Shown piece by piece: positions 43,427 to 51,572 of a stretch of 64,000 bases of DNA. A program made the position numbers and the translations under genes. The notes beneath the pieces were generated by a model, which was not told the origin of the DNA, ran no database searches, and saw nothing but the letters and a program-made list of their open reading frames with translations. Numbering within the stretch: position 1 is the first letter of the stretch; the number at the start of each line of letters is the position of its first letter. This DNA comes from Byssovorax sp. (GTDB taxonomy: Bacteria; Myxococcota_A; Polyangia; Polyangiales; Polyangiaceae): contig JANYGI010000034.1 of assembly GCA_025362495.1 (NCBI GenBank), positions 1-64,000 of the forward strand. Reading direction: 5' to 3'.

Positions 43427-43445
43427 TTGTCCCACGTGGTACACA
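43427..43445. promoter_or_regulatory. TetR-type operator, copy 2
   Basis: TTGTCCCACGTGGTACACA, ending one base before the TetR ATG. It differs from copy 1 at two central positions and is the better palindrome (core CCACGTGG). Binding here would block the TetR gene's own leader, consistent with autoregulation. Confidence 0.72.
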
Positions 43446-43446
43446 A

Positions 43447-44067
43447 ATGACCGAAGCCATCAAGAAGCGCGGACGCCCTCGCGAGTTCGACCCGGCGGTC
43501 GCTCTTGCGAGCGCCGGGAAGACCTTCCTTCGCCAGGGCTACACGGGCACGTCGCTCGAAACGCTGTCGAGCGCGATGAAGCTCAACAAGCCGAGTCTCT
43601 ATGCGGCGTTTGGCGACAAGCATACCCTTTACATGAGCGTGCTGAAGGAGCGCTACCGGATGGTCGTCGAGCGCTACCAGGCGGCCTTCGAGAAGGGGCG
43701 CACGCTCGAGGAGTCGCTCCGGAACGTGTTCGAGGAGGCCGTCGAAGTGTGCCTCGGGGAGGGCGGCCCGCCGGGCTGTCCCATCGCCGCCGCCACGATG
43801 GCGGAATCCCTCGTCGACGAGGAAATCGGCGAGTTCACGAGGCAGTTTCGCGCCCAGACCGACAGGGGCCTGGCCCGATGGATCCGCAGCAGGCTTCCCC
43901 GTGAAGGCGAGACGTCGTCAGACGCGCTCGCCCGCCTGACGAACGGCATCTTGCACGACATCGCCCTTCGCGCTCGCATCGGTGAGCCCCGGGCGAAGCT
44001 CCGTGAGATAGCCAGAGACGCGGCCCGAGTGCTCGCTTCAGCCTCCAGAACGAGCCAGGTACCGTAG
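43447..44067 (+). CDS. TetR/AcrR-family repressor
   Basis: A 206-residue regulator. The helix-turn-helix part reads KRGRPREFDPAVALASAGKT, then FLRQGYTGTSLETLSSAMKL and NKPSLYAAFGDKHTLY. The C-terminal ligand domain includes EGGPPGCPIAAATMAESL, a pattern common in TetR repressors of redox and detoxification genes. It is divergent from a GST gene and two operator copies lie between them, the second directly before this ATG. Its 3' end overlaps an antisense AraC-type remnant by about 30 bases. Confidence 0.94.
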   Translation: MTEAIKKRGRPREFDPAVALASAGKTFLRQGYTGTSLETLSSAMKLNKPSLYAAFGDKHTLYMSVLKERYRMVVERYQAAFEKGRTLEESLRNVFEEAVEVCLGEGGPPGCPIAAATMAESLVDEEIGEFTRQFRAQTDRGLARWIRSRLPREGETSSDALARLTNGILHDIALRARIGEPRAKLREIARDAARVLASASRTSQVP

Positions 44068-44196
44068 CGGCGTCGTCGACAACGAGCGCTGGAAAGCGCG
44101 ATGCATCGTTTCGACGGTTCCAGAGCCGCTCGACGCGGCAATCTCCTTCACGGACGCCTTCGTCGCTCTCCTGCGAGCGGCCAGCGGCCTTGCCAA
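44038..44196 (-). pseudogene. C-terminal HTH fragment of a GlxA/AraC regulator
   Basis: About 52 residues on the minus strand, ATKASVKEIAASSGSGTVET then MHRAFQRSLSTTPLRYLARS, are the second helix-turn-helix of a GlxA/AraC-type regulator ending in a stop at 44038. No N-terminal part is attached. A GlxA gene lacking exactly this end lies at 46591-47310 on the opposite strand. An inversion that split one gene is possible. As it stands the fragment cannot be functional. Confidence 0.65.
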
Positions 44197-44208
44197 GCGG
44201 AGCACACC

Positions 44209-44955
44209 ATGGCCCGAGTCAGCGTGACCAGCGGCAACATTCCAATCCTCGCGGACGTCGAGGGCCCTCTCGACGGGCCCACTGTGCTGCTTCTCCACGC
44301 GGGAGGAGAGAGCCGCACCGTCTGGTTGCCAATCACCGAGGCCGTCGTCGCGCACGGTTGGAGGACGATCTCGCCGGATTTGCGAGGACACGGCGAGAGC
44401 GGAAGAGCGGCGGCCTATCACCTCGATGATTTCGTCCTCGATCTGGAGCGGGTGATCGAGGAGCTCGGCGACGAGCCGCTGGTCGTCGTGGGTGGATCGA
44501 TCGGCGGAGCGCTCGGGTTGATTCTGGCCGGCGAGCGACGCTTGTCGGTGGTCGGCCTCGTGCTCCTGGACGTGGCCACGCGTCCGAGCGCGGACAGCGC
44601 GCTCCGGGAACGGCGCAAGATCGTGGAGGCGCAATCCCGAGGCGTCGAGGCGCTTCGCGCCGTGGACGGCGAGCTCATGCGCGGATCGTTCATCGACGAT
44701 GTCGTGGCGACCTTCGACCGGTGGAGCCGCGCCGCCAGGGAGCTTCGAGTCCCGACGCTGCTGATCCTCGGTGCGCGGAGCTCTGTCGTCGGCTCGAGCG
44801 AGCTGCAAGCGACGAAAGACGACATTCCGCAGATCGAGGTTGTCTCCGTTCCCGCGGGCCACCTCGTCGCCCGCGATTGTCCGGGCGAGGTCGCCGCTCA
44901 CCTGACTCGGTTCCTGGATCGAGTGGGCCCGGAGCCGCCGCTCGTGAGAGCTTGA
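44209..44955 (+). CDS. Alpha/beta-fold hydrolase
   Basis: A 248-residue hydrolase. VLLLHAGGESRTVW carries the oxyanion region, ISPDLRGHGESGRAAAYHLD is the usual DxRGxGxS block, VVVGGSIGGALGLIL holds the Ser nucleophile (GxSxG), and VPAGHLVARDCPGEV the catalytic His. The ATG at 44209 has AAGCGGAG nine bases upstream; the frame upstream of it is antisense to an AraC remnant. It is cytosolic. The substrate, an ester, epoxide or C-C bond, is unknown. Confidence 0.9.
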   Translation: MARVSVTSGNIPILADVEGPLDGPTVLLLHAGGESRTVWLPITEAVVAHGWRTISPDLRGHGESGRAAAYHLDDFVLDLERVIEELGDEPLVVVGGSIGGALGLILAGERRLSVVGLVLLDVATRPSADSALRERRKIVEAQSRGVEALRAVDGELMRGSFIDDVVATFDRWSRAARELRVPTLLILGARSSVVGSSELQATKDDIPQIEVVSVPAGHLVARDCPGEVAAHLTRFLDRVGPEPPLVRA

Positions 44956-45013
44956 AGCGCTGACGTCGAGCGCCTCGCCGGGGAGGCGGACCTGCCAGCT
45001 CCAGTGGAACACG

Positions 45014-45805
45014 TCAGCTCCACCAGTGCCGATAAGCGAGCTGCGCGAAGAGCACGAGCCCGATGGCCACCACGCCCCAGCGGACGACCGCGGGCTTGAT
45101 CCGTCGTGCGCCGACGGCGCCGAGAAAACCGCCGGAGATAGCTCCGACGGTCATGATCGCGGCCGCCTCGTAGTCCACCGCTCTGGCCACCACGAAGGCG
45201 ACCGCGGCGATGGCGTTGATCGCCGCGGCGAGCACCGTCTTGACTCCATTCATGCGGTGAATGTCCTTCCCCCCCACGCGCGCGAAGAGCGCGAGCATCA
45301 TGATTCCCATCCCCGCGCCGAAGTAGCCGCCGTACACGCCCACGAGGAGCTGGAGGATCACCGAGGCAACCGCGTTGCGCGGTAGATCCCAGCCCTCGAC
45401 GGCCGCCTGGCGCGGGGCGGGACGGCGGAGGTTCTGGATCAAGAGCAGAACTGTGGCGAAGAGGACGAGGAGCGGAACGAGCGTATCGAAGACGCGCTGC
45501 GGCGTGACGAGCAGGAGCACGGATCCGAGGCCGCCGCCGACGGCCGCGGCGGGGAGGAGCAGGCGAATCACGGCGCCGTCGCGGGAGACCTCGCGACGAT
45601 AGCCAAAAGCAGAGGCCAGCGAGCCCGGCGCGAGGGCGACGGAGTTGGTGGCGTTGGCCATGAGAGGGCTCATCCCCACGGCCATCGCCGCAGGGAAGGA
45701 GAGGAGCGATCCGCCGCCGGCGACGGAGTTGATCGCCCCCGCCGCGGCGGAGGCGACGGCGAGGAGGGCGGCTTGAGCGAGGTTCATGAACGGATGCAGA
45801 CTCAT
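45014..45805 (-). CDS. TauE/SafE-family sulfite/anion exporter-like protein
   Basis: A 263-residue membrane protein with about eight hydrophobic segments. The family repeat motif appears as AGAINSVAGGGSLLSFPAAM in the first half and VGVYGGYFGAGMGIMMLALF in the second. It probably exports sulfite, sulfonate or another small anion through the inner membrane. The ATG at 45805 overlaps the stop of the DJ-1-like gene (ATGA), so the two are coupled; 45787 is a second possible start. The pairing with an isonitrile-hydratase-like enzyme is unusual. Confidence 0.9.
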   Translation of the reverse strand: MSLHPFMNLAQAALLAVASAAAGAINSVAGGGSLLSFPAAMAVGMSPLMANATNSVALAPGSLASAFGYRREVSRDGAVIRLLLPAAAVGGGLGSVLLLVTPQRVFDTLVPLLVLFATVLLLIQNLRRPAPRQAAVEGWDLPRNAVASVILQLLVGVYGGYFGAGMGIMMLALFARVGGKDIHRMNGVKTVLAAAINAIAAVAFVVARAVDYEAAAIMTVGAISGGFLGAVGARRIKPAVVRWGVVAIGLVLFAQLAYRHWWS

Positions 45806-46497
45806 CGCGCCGAGAGAGCGAGCCTGCCAGCGGCCCGCCCGATCTGCTCGCGCACGCGTTCTTCGCTCGTTGCGGTCCAGCCGCGGCGCACAGCCGCGAC
45901 GGTCTCGGGCAAGGCCTCTTCGGGCGACCCGGAGCGGAACGGGGGCTTCGGGGCATACTCCATCATCAGCTGCGTCACCCGCGCTCGCGGCTCGCCCGCC
46001 AGCAGCCCCACCAGCATCAGCCCGAAGTCGATTCCCGCGGTCACGCCGCCGCCGGTGGCGCGATTGCGGTCGACGACCCAGCGGCCGGCAGTCGGGATGG
46101 CGCCCAGATGCGCCAGCTCTTCCAGCATGAGCCAGTGGCTCGTCGCGCGATACCCTGTCAGAAGGCCGGCAGCCGCGAGCAGGAGCGAGCCAGTGCACAC
46201 GCTGGTGACCCACCCGGCCTTCTGCCCTCTCATGGCCAGAAACTCGATGGTCTCATCATCGACCAGCAGATCGAAGGCCGGCCCCTGCCCGCCGGGAGCG
46301 AACAGGATGTCGGGGGCCTCCCAGGCGTCCGCGAAGGCCGTGGTGGCGACGACGGAGAGGCCTGTGTCGGTGACCACCGGCCCGGGGACCTTCCATACAT
46401 ACTGTATCTGCGCGTCCGGGAGCCGGGCCCAAGCCTGGGCTGGACCGATGAGATCGAGCGGGGTCATCCCCGGATAAACCAGCATTTGAATCTTCAT
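45802..46497 (-). CDS. DJ-1/PfpI-family protein (isonitrile hydratase-like)
   Basis: A 231-residue class I glutamine-amidotransferase-fold protein. MKIQMLVYPGMTPLDLIGPA begins the domain, ILFAPGGQGP follows, VTSVCTGSLLLAAAGLLTGY holds the nucleophilic Cys at the elbow, and ATSHWLMLEEL and WVVDRNRATGGGVTAGIDFG complete the family pattern seen in isonitrile hydratase. It overlaps the TauE gene downstream and is divergent from a GlxA-like regulator that carries the same fold, 93 bp apart, which may control it. Confidence 0.9.
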   Translation of the reverse strand: MKIQMLVYPGMTPLDLIGPAQAWARLPDAQIQYVWKVPGPVVTDTGLSVVATTAFADAWEAPDILFAPGGQGPAFDLLVDDETIEFLAMRGQKAGWVTSVCTGSLLLAAAGLLTGYRATSHWLMLEELAHLGAIPTAGRWVVDRNRATGGGVTAGIDFGLMLVGLLAGEPRARVTQLMMEYAPKPPFRSGSPEEALPETVAAVRRGWTATSEERVREQIGRAAGRLALSAR

Positions 46498-46590
46498 GTC
46501 GGACTTCCTTTCTGACGGGTGCGTGGGGCGGCGTTCCAGCCGGCTGTGGCCAATGTGGACGAACGAGCGGTTGGCAGCTATGACAGAAAC

Positions 46591-47310
46591 ATGGGTCAAC
46601 CTGCCAACGCACGACTCGTCGTCATTGTCCTCTATGAAAACGTCCAGCTCCTGGACGTCGCGGGGCCCGCGGACGTGTTCGTGCAGGCCAACCGGAGAGC
46701 CGGAGGTGAGGCTTACGAGGTGATGTTCGTCGCCGCCAAAGCCACGGTGCACGCCGCCGGGGGCCTGCGCATGACCGCAGCGCCGTGCACGTCGATGCGT
46801 CGCCCGGTTCACACCCTCATCGTGCCGGGGGGCCCGACAAAGCCCCTCTCCAGCGCCATGGGCGACGCTCAGCTCATGAGGTGGCTCGCGCGCGCGGCGG
46901 ACACGGCTGTTCGCCTGGTTTCGATCTGCTCCGGGGCGTTTCTGCTGGGATCGCTGGGGCTCCTCGACGGTCGTCGGGCCACGACACACTGGATGGCGCT
47001 CGACGCGTTCGCTGCGCGGTTTCCCGGGGTCATCGTCGAGCGCGAGGCGCTGTTCGTGGAAGACGGCCGTATCTGGACCTCTGCTGGGGTGATGTCGGGC
47101 ATTGATCTGGCGCTGGCCCTGGTCACGCGCGACCTTGGAGCCGGGGTCGCGCTGCAGGTGGCCCGGGATCTCGTCGTCCATCTCGTGCGGCCGGGCGGCC
47201 AATCCCAGTTCACAGGACCACTCTCTCTCCAGAGCCGGGCAGGACCTGATCTTGGAAGGCTCGTGCCCTGGCTCGACGAACACCTCGATGGGAATATCAC
47301 TGTCGCGGCC
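46591..47310 (+). pseudogene. GlxA-type regulator missing its DNA-binding domain
   Basis: About 240 residues of the DJ-1-like sensing domain of a GlxA/AraC regulator: RLVVIVLYENVQLLDVAGPA, HTLIVPGGPTKPLSSAM, LVSICSGAFLLGSLGLLDGR and FVEDGRIWTSAGVMSGIDLA. It reaches the linker LVPWLDEHLDGNITVA, where the helix-turn-helix should start, then turns at about 47307 into the end of an unrelated LysR gene. The start is ATG at 46591. The frame runs on to 47412 as basic nonsense. Without the AraC domain it cannot bind DNA; its original target was presumably the divergent DJ-1/TauE pair. Confidence 0.75.
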
Positions 47311-47450
47311 AGGTGCTACCGTCGCGGGCCGACGAGACGTACCCACTCTACGTCTATCACCACGCCCCGCAGCTCATGTCGGCGCGGGTGCGGGCGTTCC
47401 TGGCGTTCGTGACGAGGACGCTCGGGGCGCGGAGTCGGCTCCCCGGCTGA
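47307..47450 (+). pseudogene. LysR effector-domain C-terminal fragment
   Basis: About 47 residues ending at a stop at 47448-47450: GQVLPSRADETYPLYVYHHA then PQLMSARVRAFLAFVTRTL. This is the conserved end of LysR substrate-binding domains. It is fused directly to the broken GlxA gene, in another frame. No LysR N-terminus is nearby. Confidence 0.6.
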
Positions 47451-47570
47451 TCGCGCCGAGCAGCTGCTCCAGAGACTCCTGCGCGTTCAGCCCGTGAAGC
47501 GTCGCAGCGGCGATGAGGAGGGTCGCGCGCGCGCCCGCCAATTCCCGGGGCAGTGTGCGGCGCCAGCCGG

Positions 47571-48497
47571 TCAGTCGTGAGTCGTGCGCGTCGTGGAGCG
47601 GTAACGACCGGGGGTCTGGCCGACAAGATCGGTGAAGGCTTCGATGAAGCTGCTCTGGTTGGCCCACCCGAGGCGCATCGCGGTGTCGGTGACCGAGGCG
47701 CCTTCGCAGAGATCGACCACGGCACGCTGGACACGCAGCAGCGTGCGCCACTGATGAAAGCTCATCGACAGCTCGCTGTTGAACAGGCGGCTGAGGGTTC
47801 GTTCACTCGCCCCCGTCCTGCGCCCCAGCGCGGCCAGCGTCGCCGGGCAGGCCGGGTCGGCGTGCAGGAGATCGGGCTCTGGTGGCAGTTGCTCTGCCAT
47901 CCCCTCCGGTATCCGGAGCACCCGGACCTGCGTCGCGCCGTACGAGCGACCGCGGTGCACGTGGAGAGGTGGCACCCAGGTGATCCGGTTTGCCGGCGCC
48001 ACCCACGTGCCCACCTGGGTCGAGGTGACCAACGCGCCAGCGGCGGCATACCGGAGCTGGCCGTAGTCGTGGAAGTGCGCGGCGATGTCCACGCCGTGCG
48101 CGATGGTCTCGCAGCCCGACGAATCGTCGGTGCTCTCGAAGTGGCCGGTGCTCCCCTTCACGTCCGACCCCATTGCCGTCAAGCTCACGGCCAGCCTGAC
48201 CGGAGAGCTGCGCAGCGCATCGACGAAGCGCTGCGCCACCGTCGGATAGTGCCCGTGGATGTTCTTCCAGTCGGTCTTCACCATCAGGAACGCGGCATCG
48301 GCGTCCGGGAAGAACGTGTCGAGCTTCCCGGGCCCCGTATCGAAGCTTCCCAGGACCGGCGTGGCTCCGAACTCGACGAGCGCGTCGAGGGCGGGACCGC
48401 CCCTCGACAGGGCGTTCACCTGATGCCCGGCGCTCACCAGAGACCGGGTGAGCGTTGCGCCGATTCTTCCAGTTGCGCCGACGATAGAGATTCGCAT
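47571..48497 (-). CDS. Chimeric frame: NmrA-like N-terminus joined to an AraC regulator
   Basis: A 308-residue continuous frame made of parts of two families. Residues 1-120 are an NmrA-like nucleotide-binding domain (ISIVGATGRIGATLTRSLVS, FLMVKTDWKNIHGHYPTVAQ). Around residue 128 it switches to a cupin-type AraC sensor (AAHFHDYGQLRYAAAGALV, TWVAPANRITWVPPLHVH), which itself skips about 70 residues before a complete AraC helix-turn-helix (TGASERTLSRLFNSELSMSF, TDTAMRLGWANQSSFIEAFT). The ATG at 48497 belongs to the NmrA part. The frame is intact, so a hybrid protein could be made, but both donors look internally deleted. Best read as a deletion fusion. Confidence 0.7.
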   Translation of the reverse strand: MRISIVGATGRIGATLTRSLVSAGHQVNALSRGGPALDALVEFGATPVLGSFDTGPGKLDTFFPDADAAFLMVKTDWKNIHGHYPTVAQRFVDALRSSPVRLAVSLTAMGSDVKGSTGHFESTDDSSGCETIAHGVDIAAHFHDYGQLRYAAAGALVTSTQVGTWVAPANRITWVPPLHVHRGRSYGATQVRVLRIPEGMAEQLPPEPDLLHADPACPATLAALGRRTGASERTLSRLFNSELSMSFHQWRTLLRVQRAVVDLCEGASVTDTAMRLGWANQSSFIEAFTDLVGQTPGRYRSTTRTTHD

Positions 48498-48511
48498 AAG
48501 AGTCTCCAGGG

Positions 48512-48663
48512 GCTGTTGCGTGCCGATTCCCGGCGATGAAGGCCTCGGACGAGCCGTGCCGGGTGAGCGCCTGCACGATCAGGTCGCCCAGCGTCACGCC
48601 GGAGGAGGCCGCTGTGGCCGTGGCCGCTGCGTGTGCGCTCTGCGCGCTGACGCGATGAGCCAT
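48512..48663 (-). pseudogene. N-terminal fragment of an AMP-ligase-like protein
   Basis: About 50 residues from ATG 48663: a Ser/Ala-rich leader then GVTLGDLIVQALTRHGSSEA and FIAGNRHAT. This resembles the start of acyl-CoA synthetases. It stops abruptly at about 48512, just before the NmrA-AraC chimera. A start of another enzyme class with a similar helix cannot be excluded. Confidence 0.35.
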
Positions 48664-48771
48664 CCCTCCACGTTATCAATGGCATGACAGACGTTCCACC
48701 GATGCTCCGCCAATAAGTACGGGCAACCCGCCAGACTGGCGTTTTTGTGAAGACTACCGACCTGTCTCCGC

Positions 48772-48975
48772 TCACCCGCCCAGGAACGTGATCTTGCACC
48801 TGGGGAGGGCGGGCTTCAGCCGGCCCCGGAGCTCGGCGGTCGCCTTTGCGTCGATGGCGCCGACGCGGCGGCCGCCGCGGACGACAGGGGAGAGGACGAG
48901 GCTCTGCAGCCGCGTGAGCCGCGCGAGTTTGGCAATCACCGGATCCTCGCATCTTGCGTTGTGGTGTCTTGGCAC
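48772..48975 (-). pseudogene. Possible leucine-rich-repeat C-terminal fragment
   Basis: A 67-residue frame with LARLTRLQSLVLSPVV and a terminal ELRGRLKPALPRCKITFLGG, which looks like the last leucine-rich repeat of a longer protein. No upstream repeats are found. It could be a chance frame. Confidence 0.3.
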
Positions 48976-49105
48976 ACGGCTTTCTGCGCGTCGTGTGCCC
49001 GACCGAGACGACGGAGGCCTGTCGTTGCTCTACGAGCGCCATCGGTGGCGACGCTTTGGCGTGATCGGATTTGCCGGCGGAGCGTGCTGTGACCATGATG
49101 TCGCC

Positions 49106-50089
49106 ATGGCCGCGCCCGACACCTTCACCGTGTCCCCACTCGTCCTCGCGAGGCTCGGTCTGTCCTCCATCGAACGGCTGTGTGAGCGCGCGGGCGTGGC
49201 GCCCGGAAGCGCGCTCCGCACGAGCGAGTTCTTCCGGCTCTGGAGCGCAGTCGAGGAGGAGATCGGCGACCGCGACGCGGGGCTTCGATTCGGGGCCGAG
49301 GGCATCGATCGTGGCTACGGCGTCGGAGCGATCGTCGCGCTGCATGCGCCCGACTTTCGGAGCGCGCTCGCGGCGCTCGGCCGATACAAGCGTCTGACCT
49401 GTCCAGAGCTCGTCGAGGTGGAGGTCGAGGGCGACGAGGCGAAGGTACGCTATCGCTGGCTCCAGGCGACGGGTCAGGTGCCGCGACTGCTCGTCGATAC
49501 CACGATGGCTGCGCTGCTCGAGCTGGCGCGGCGAGGTGCGGCCGGGCGCGTCGCACCGGTTCGAGTCGAGCTTTCGCGTCGACCCATGGACCGCGCGCTT
49601 CTGTACCGCCACTTCGGCTGCCCCGTCGTCTTCGCCGCGCCCCACGACGCGATGGTGTTCGAGAAGAGCGCGCTCGACGCTTCGTTCGTCGCCGCGGACG
49701 GAGGGGCCTTTGCACGGCTCCTCGAAGGCCTTGAAGCGAGGCTTGGCGCCGGAGAAGGGTTCTCCGCGGTCGTGGGCGAGGTGCGCGTGACGATCGCGCG
49801 GCAGCTCAGCGAGGGGCGTCAGGCCCACCTCGCGGCCGTGGCGCGCCGACTCGCCGTCAGCGCGCGCACCCTTCAGCGCCGGCTCGATGAAGGGGGCACG
49901 AGCTTCCAGGCGGAGCTCGCGGCGGTGCGGCGTACGACGGCGAGCCGGCTGCTCGCCAACACTGACCTCGACCCCGTGGCCATCTCCCTGCTGCTCGGCT
50001 TCGTCGAGCCCAACTCATTCGCACGGGCGTTCCGTGGGTGGGAGCGGACCACCCCGCTGCGGTGGCGGGAGCGCCACGTCCGGGCCTGA
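49106..50089 (+). CDS. AraC-family regulator with PF12625-type N-terminal domain
   Basis: A 327-residue regulator. The N-terminal about 190 residues (SPLVLARLGLSSIERLCERA, FFRLWSAVEEEIGDRDAGLR, YGVGAIVALHAPDFRSALAA) match the arabinose-binding-like domain of the OruR/ArgR-type AraC group. The C-terminus has two helix-turn-helix motifs (LAAVARRLAVSARTLQRRLD and ISLLLGFVEPNSFARAFRGW). The ATG at 49106 is chosen because the frame upstream is not protein-like. It lies 99 bp before a dehydratase/epimerase gene on the same strand and may regulate it. Confidence 0.92.
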   Translation: MAAPDTFTVSPLVLARLGLSSIERLCERAGVAPGSALRTSEFFRLWSAVEEEIGDRDAGLRFGAEGIDRGYGVGAIVALHAPDFRSALAALGRYKRLTCPELVEVEVEGDEAKVRYRWLQATGQVPRLLVDTTMAALLELARRGAAGRVAPVRVELSRRPMDRALLYRHFGCPVVFAAPHDAMVFEKSALDASFVAADGGAFARLLEGLEARLGAGEGFSAVVGEVRVTIARQLSEGRQAHLAAVARRLAVSARTLQRRLDEGGTSFQAELAAVRRTTASRLLANTDLDPVAISLLLGFVEPNSFARAFRGWERTTPLRWRERHVRA

Positions 50090-50188
50090 CAGCGACCGCA
50101 CCCGCGGCCGTCGCGGACCACGGGCATATCGACGATTTCAGCGATCCTCGGCACCAGGAGCAAGCATGATCAACAAAGGAATCTCGTC

Positions 50189-51223
50189 GTGACCCCGAAG
50201 CGCGTTCTCGTGACCGGTGGCTCCGGCTTCATTGCGGGGCACTGCATTCTTCAGCTCCTCGAGCAGGGTTATCTCGTCCGCACGACGGTCCGATCGCTCG
50301 GAAAGGAAGCCGCCGCGCGGGCCGTGCTCGACGACGCGGGCGTGACCCAAGGCGACCACCTGAGCTTCGTCGCCGCCGATCTCATCCGCGATGATGGCTG
50401 GGTGGACGCCATGGCCGACGTCGCCTTCGTCCTCCACGTAGCATCCCCGGTTCAACCCGGGCACGTCGAGAACGAAGAAGACCTGATCCTCCCCGCTCGC
50501 GAAGGAGCGCTGCGCGTGCTGCGGGCGGCGCGGCGCGCGGGCGTCGAGCGCGTTGTGCTCACCTCGGCGTTCCATGCCGTGAGCTGGGGTCATCCGCACA
50601 TGGACCACACCTTCACCGAGAAGGACTGGACGATCATCGACGGTCCCGGCGTCGACGCTTACGGCAAGAGCAAGACCCTCGCCGAGCGCGCAGCGTGGGA
50701 CTTCATGGCCGCCGAAGGTGGACCGATGGAGCTCACGACAATGCTTCCCGTCGCCGTCATGGGACCGGTCATGGGCAAAGACATTTCCGGTTCCAACCAC
50801 ATCATCAAGGCGATGCTCGACGGACAGATACCCGCCTTTCCAGACGTCTTCATCCCGATCGTCGACGTTCGCGACGTGGCCGCCGCGCACATCCAGGCGA
50901 TGACGAACCGTGACGCTGCGGGCGAGCGATTCCTGCTCTCGAGCGGACCTACGATCGCGATGAAGGACATCGGCGCGACGATCAAGGCGGAGCTCGGCGA
51001 AGCGGCCTGGCGCGTCCCGACCCGCTCGCTTCCGAACTTCGTCGTGCGCCTCGGCGCGATGTTCTCACCTCGGTTCCGCGCGATCGCCGCCGACCTCGGT
51101 TACGCGAAGAAGATGTCCAGCGAGAAGGCCCGTCGGGTCCTGGGCTGGAAACCGCGCGACTCGCGGGAGGCCATCGTTGCCGCTGCAAGGAGCATGGTCA
51201 GGAAGGGCCTTGTGAAGAAGTGA
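50189..51223 (+). CDS. NAD-dependent epimerase/dehydratase-family reductase (DFR-like)
   Basis: A 344-residue extended SDR. KRVLVTGGSGFIAGHCILQL binds the nucleotide, VLHVASPVQPGHVENEEDLI and VLTSAFHAVSWGHPH follow, and YGKSKTLAERAAWDF is the YxxxK motif. The pattern is that of dihydroflavonol-reductase-like aldehyde/ketone reductases. The GTG start at 50189 has AAAGGA eight bases upstream. It follows the AraC regulator, its likely controller. The reaction is probably NADPH-dependent carbonyl reduction. Confidence 0.92.
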   Translation: MTPKRVLVTGGSGFIAGHCILQLLEQGYLVRTTVRSLGKEAAARAVLDDAGVTQGDHLSFVAADLIRDDGWVDAMADVAFVLHVASPVQPGHVENEEDLILPAREGALRVLRAARRAGVERVVLTSAFHAVSWGHPHMDHTFTEKDWTIIDGPGVDAYGKSKTLAERAAWDFMAAEGGPMELTTMLPVAVMGPVMGKDISGSNHIIKAMLDGQIPAFPDVFIPIVDVRDVAAAHIQAMTNRDAAGERFLLSSGPTIAMKDIGATIKAELGEAAWRVPTRSLPNFVVRLGAMFSPRFRAIAADLGYAKKMSSEKARRVLGWKPRDSREAIVAAARSMVRKGLVKK

Positions 51224-51572
51224 GCGCCGCCCGGTTCGTCGTGCGCCCAACGGCCACCTCGAGTATACCGATCGCGCTCACTCACGTTTCCCGTGGAGGA
51301 CGGAGACGCCTGGTGACGACCATCGGCCCAGCCGAGGGAGGTAGCAGACCGAACACGCATTCAGGTGTTTGATCTTGCTGGTGAATCATCGATTGGCGCT
51401 GCCAGCTGACCACAACCCCGACCCTTGGGGGCAGGGCGCGGAGCCCCTGGCGCGGCGGCGACAGCGAGAGCGCCGTGCGTATCCGCCCGCGGACGAGCCT
51501 CGGGGACGGCGTCGTGAAGCTGGCGATTTGAGGTAGCGGTCACGGACACAGCCGACGTGGGTCGTCGGCCGA
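51224..51572. other. Intergenic region without a recognisable gene
   Basis: About 350 bases between the epimerase gene and the convergent beta-propeller gene. I find no convincing protein fragment, RNA gene or repeat here on either strand. Confidence 0.5.
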
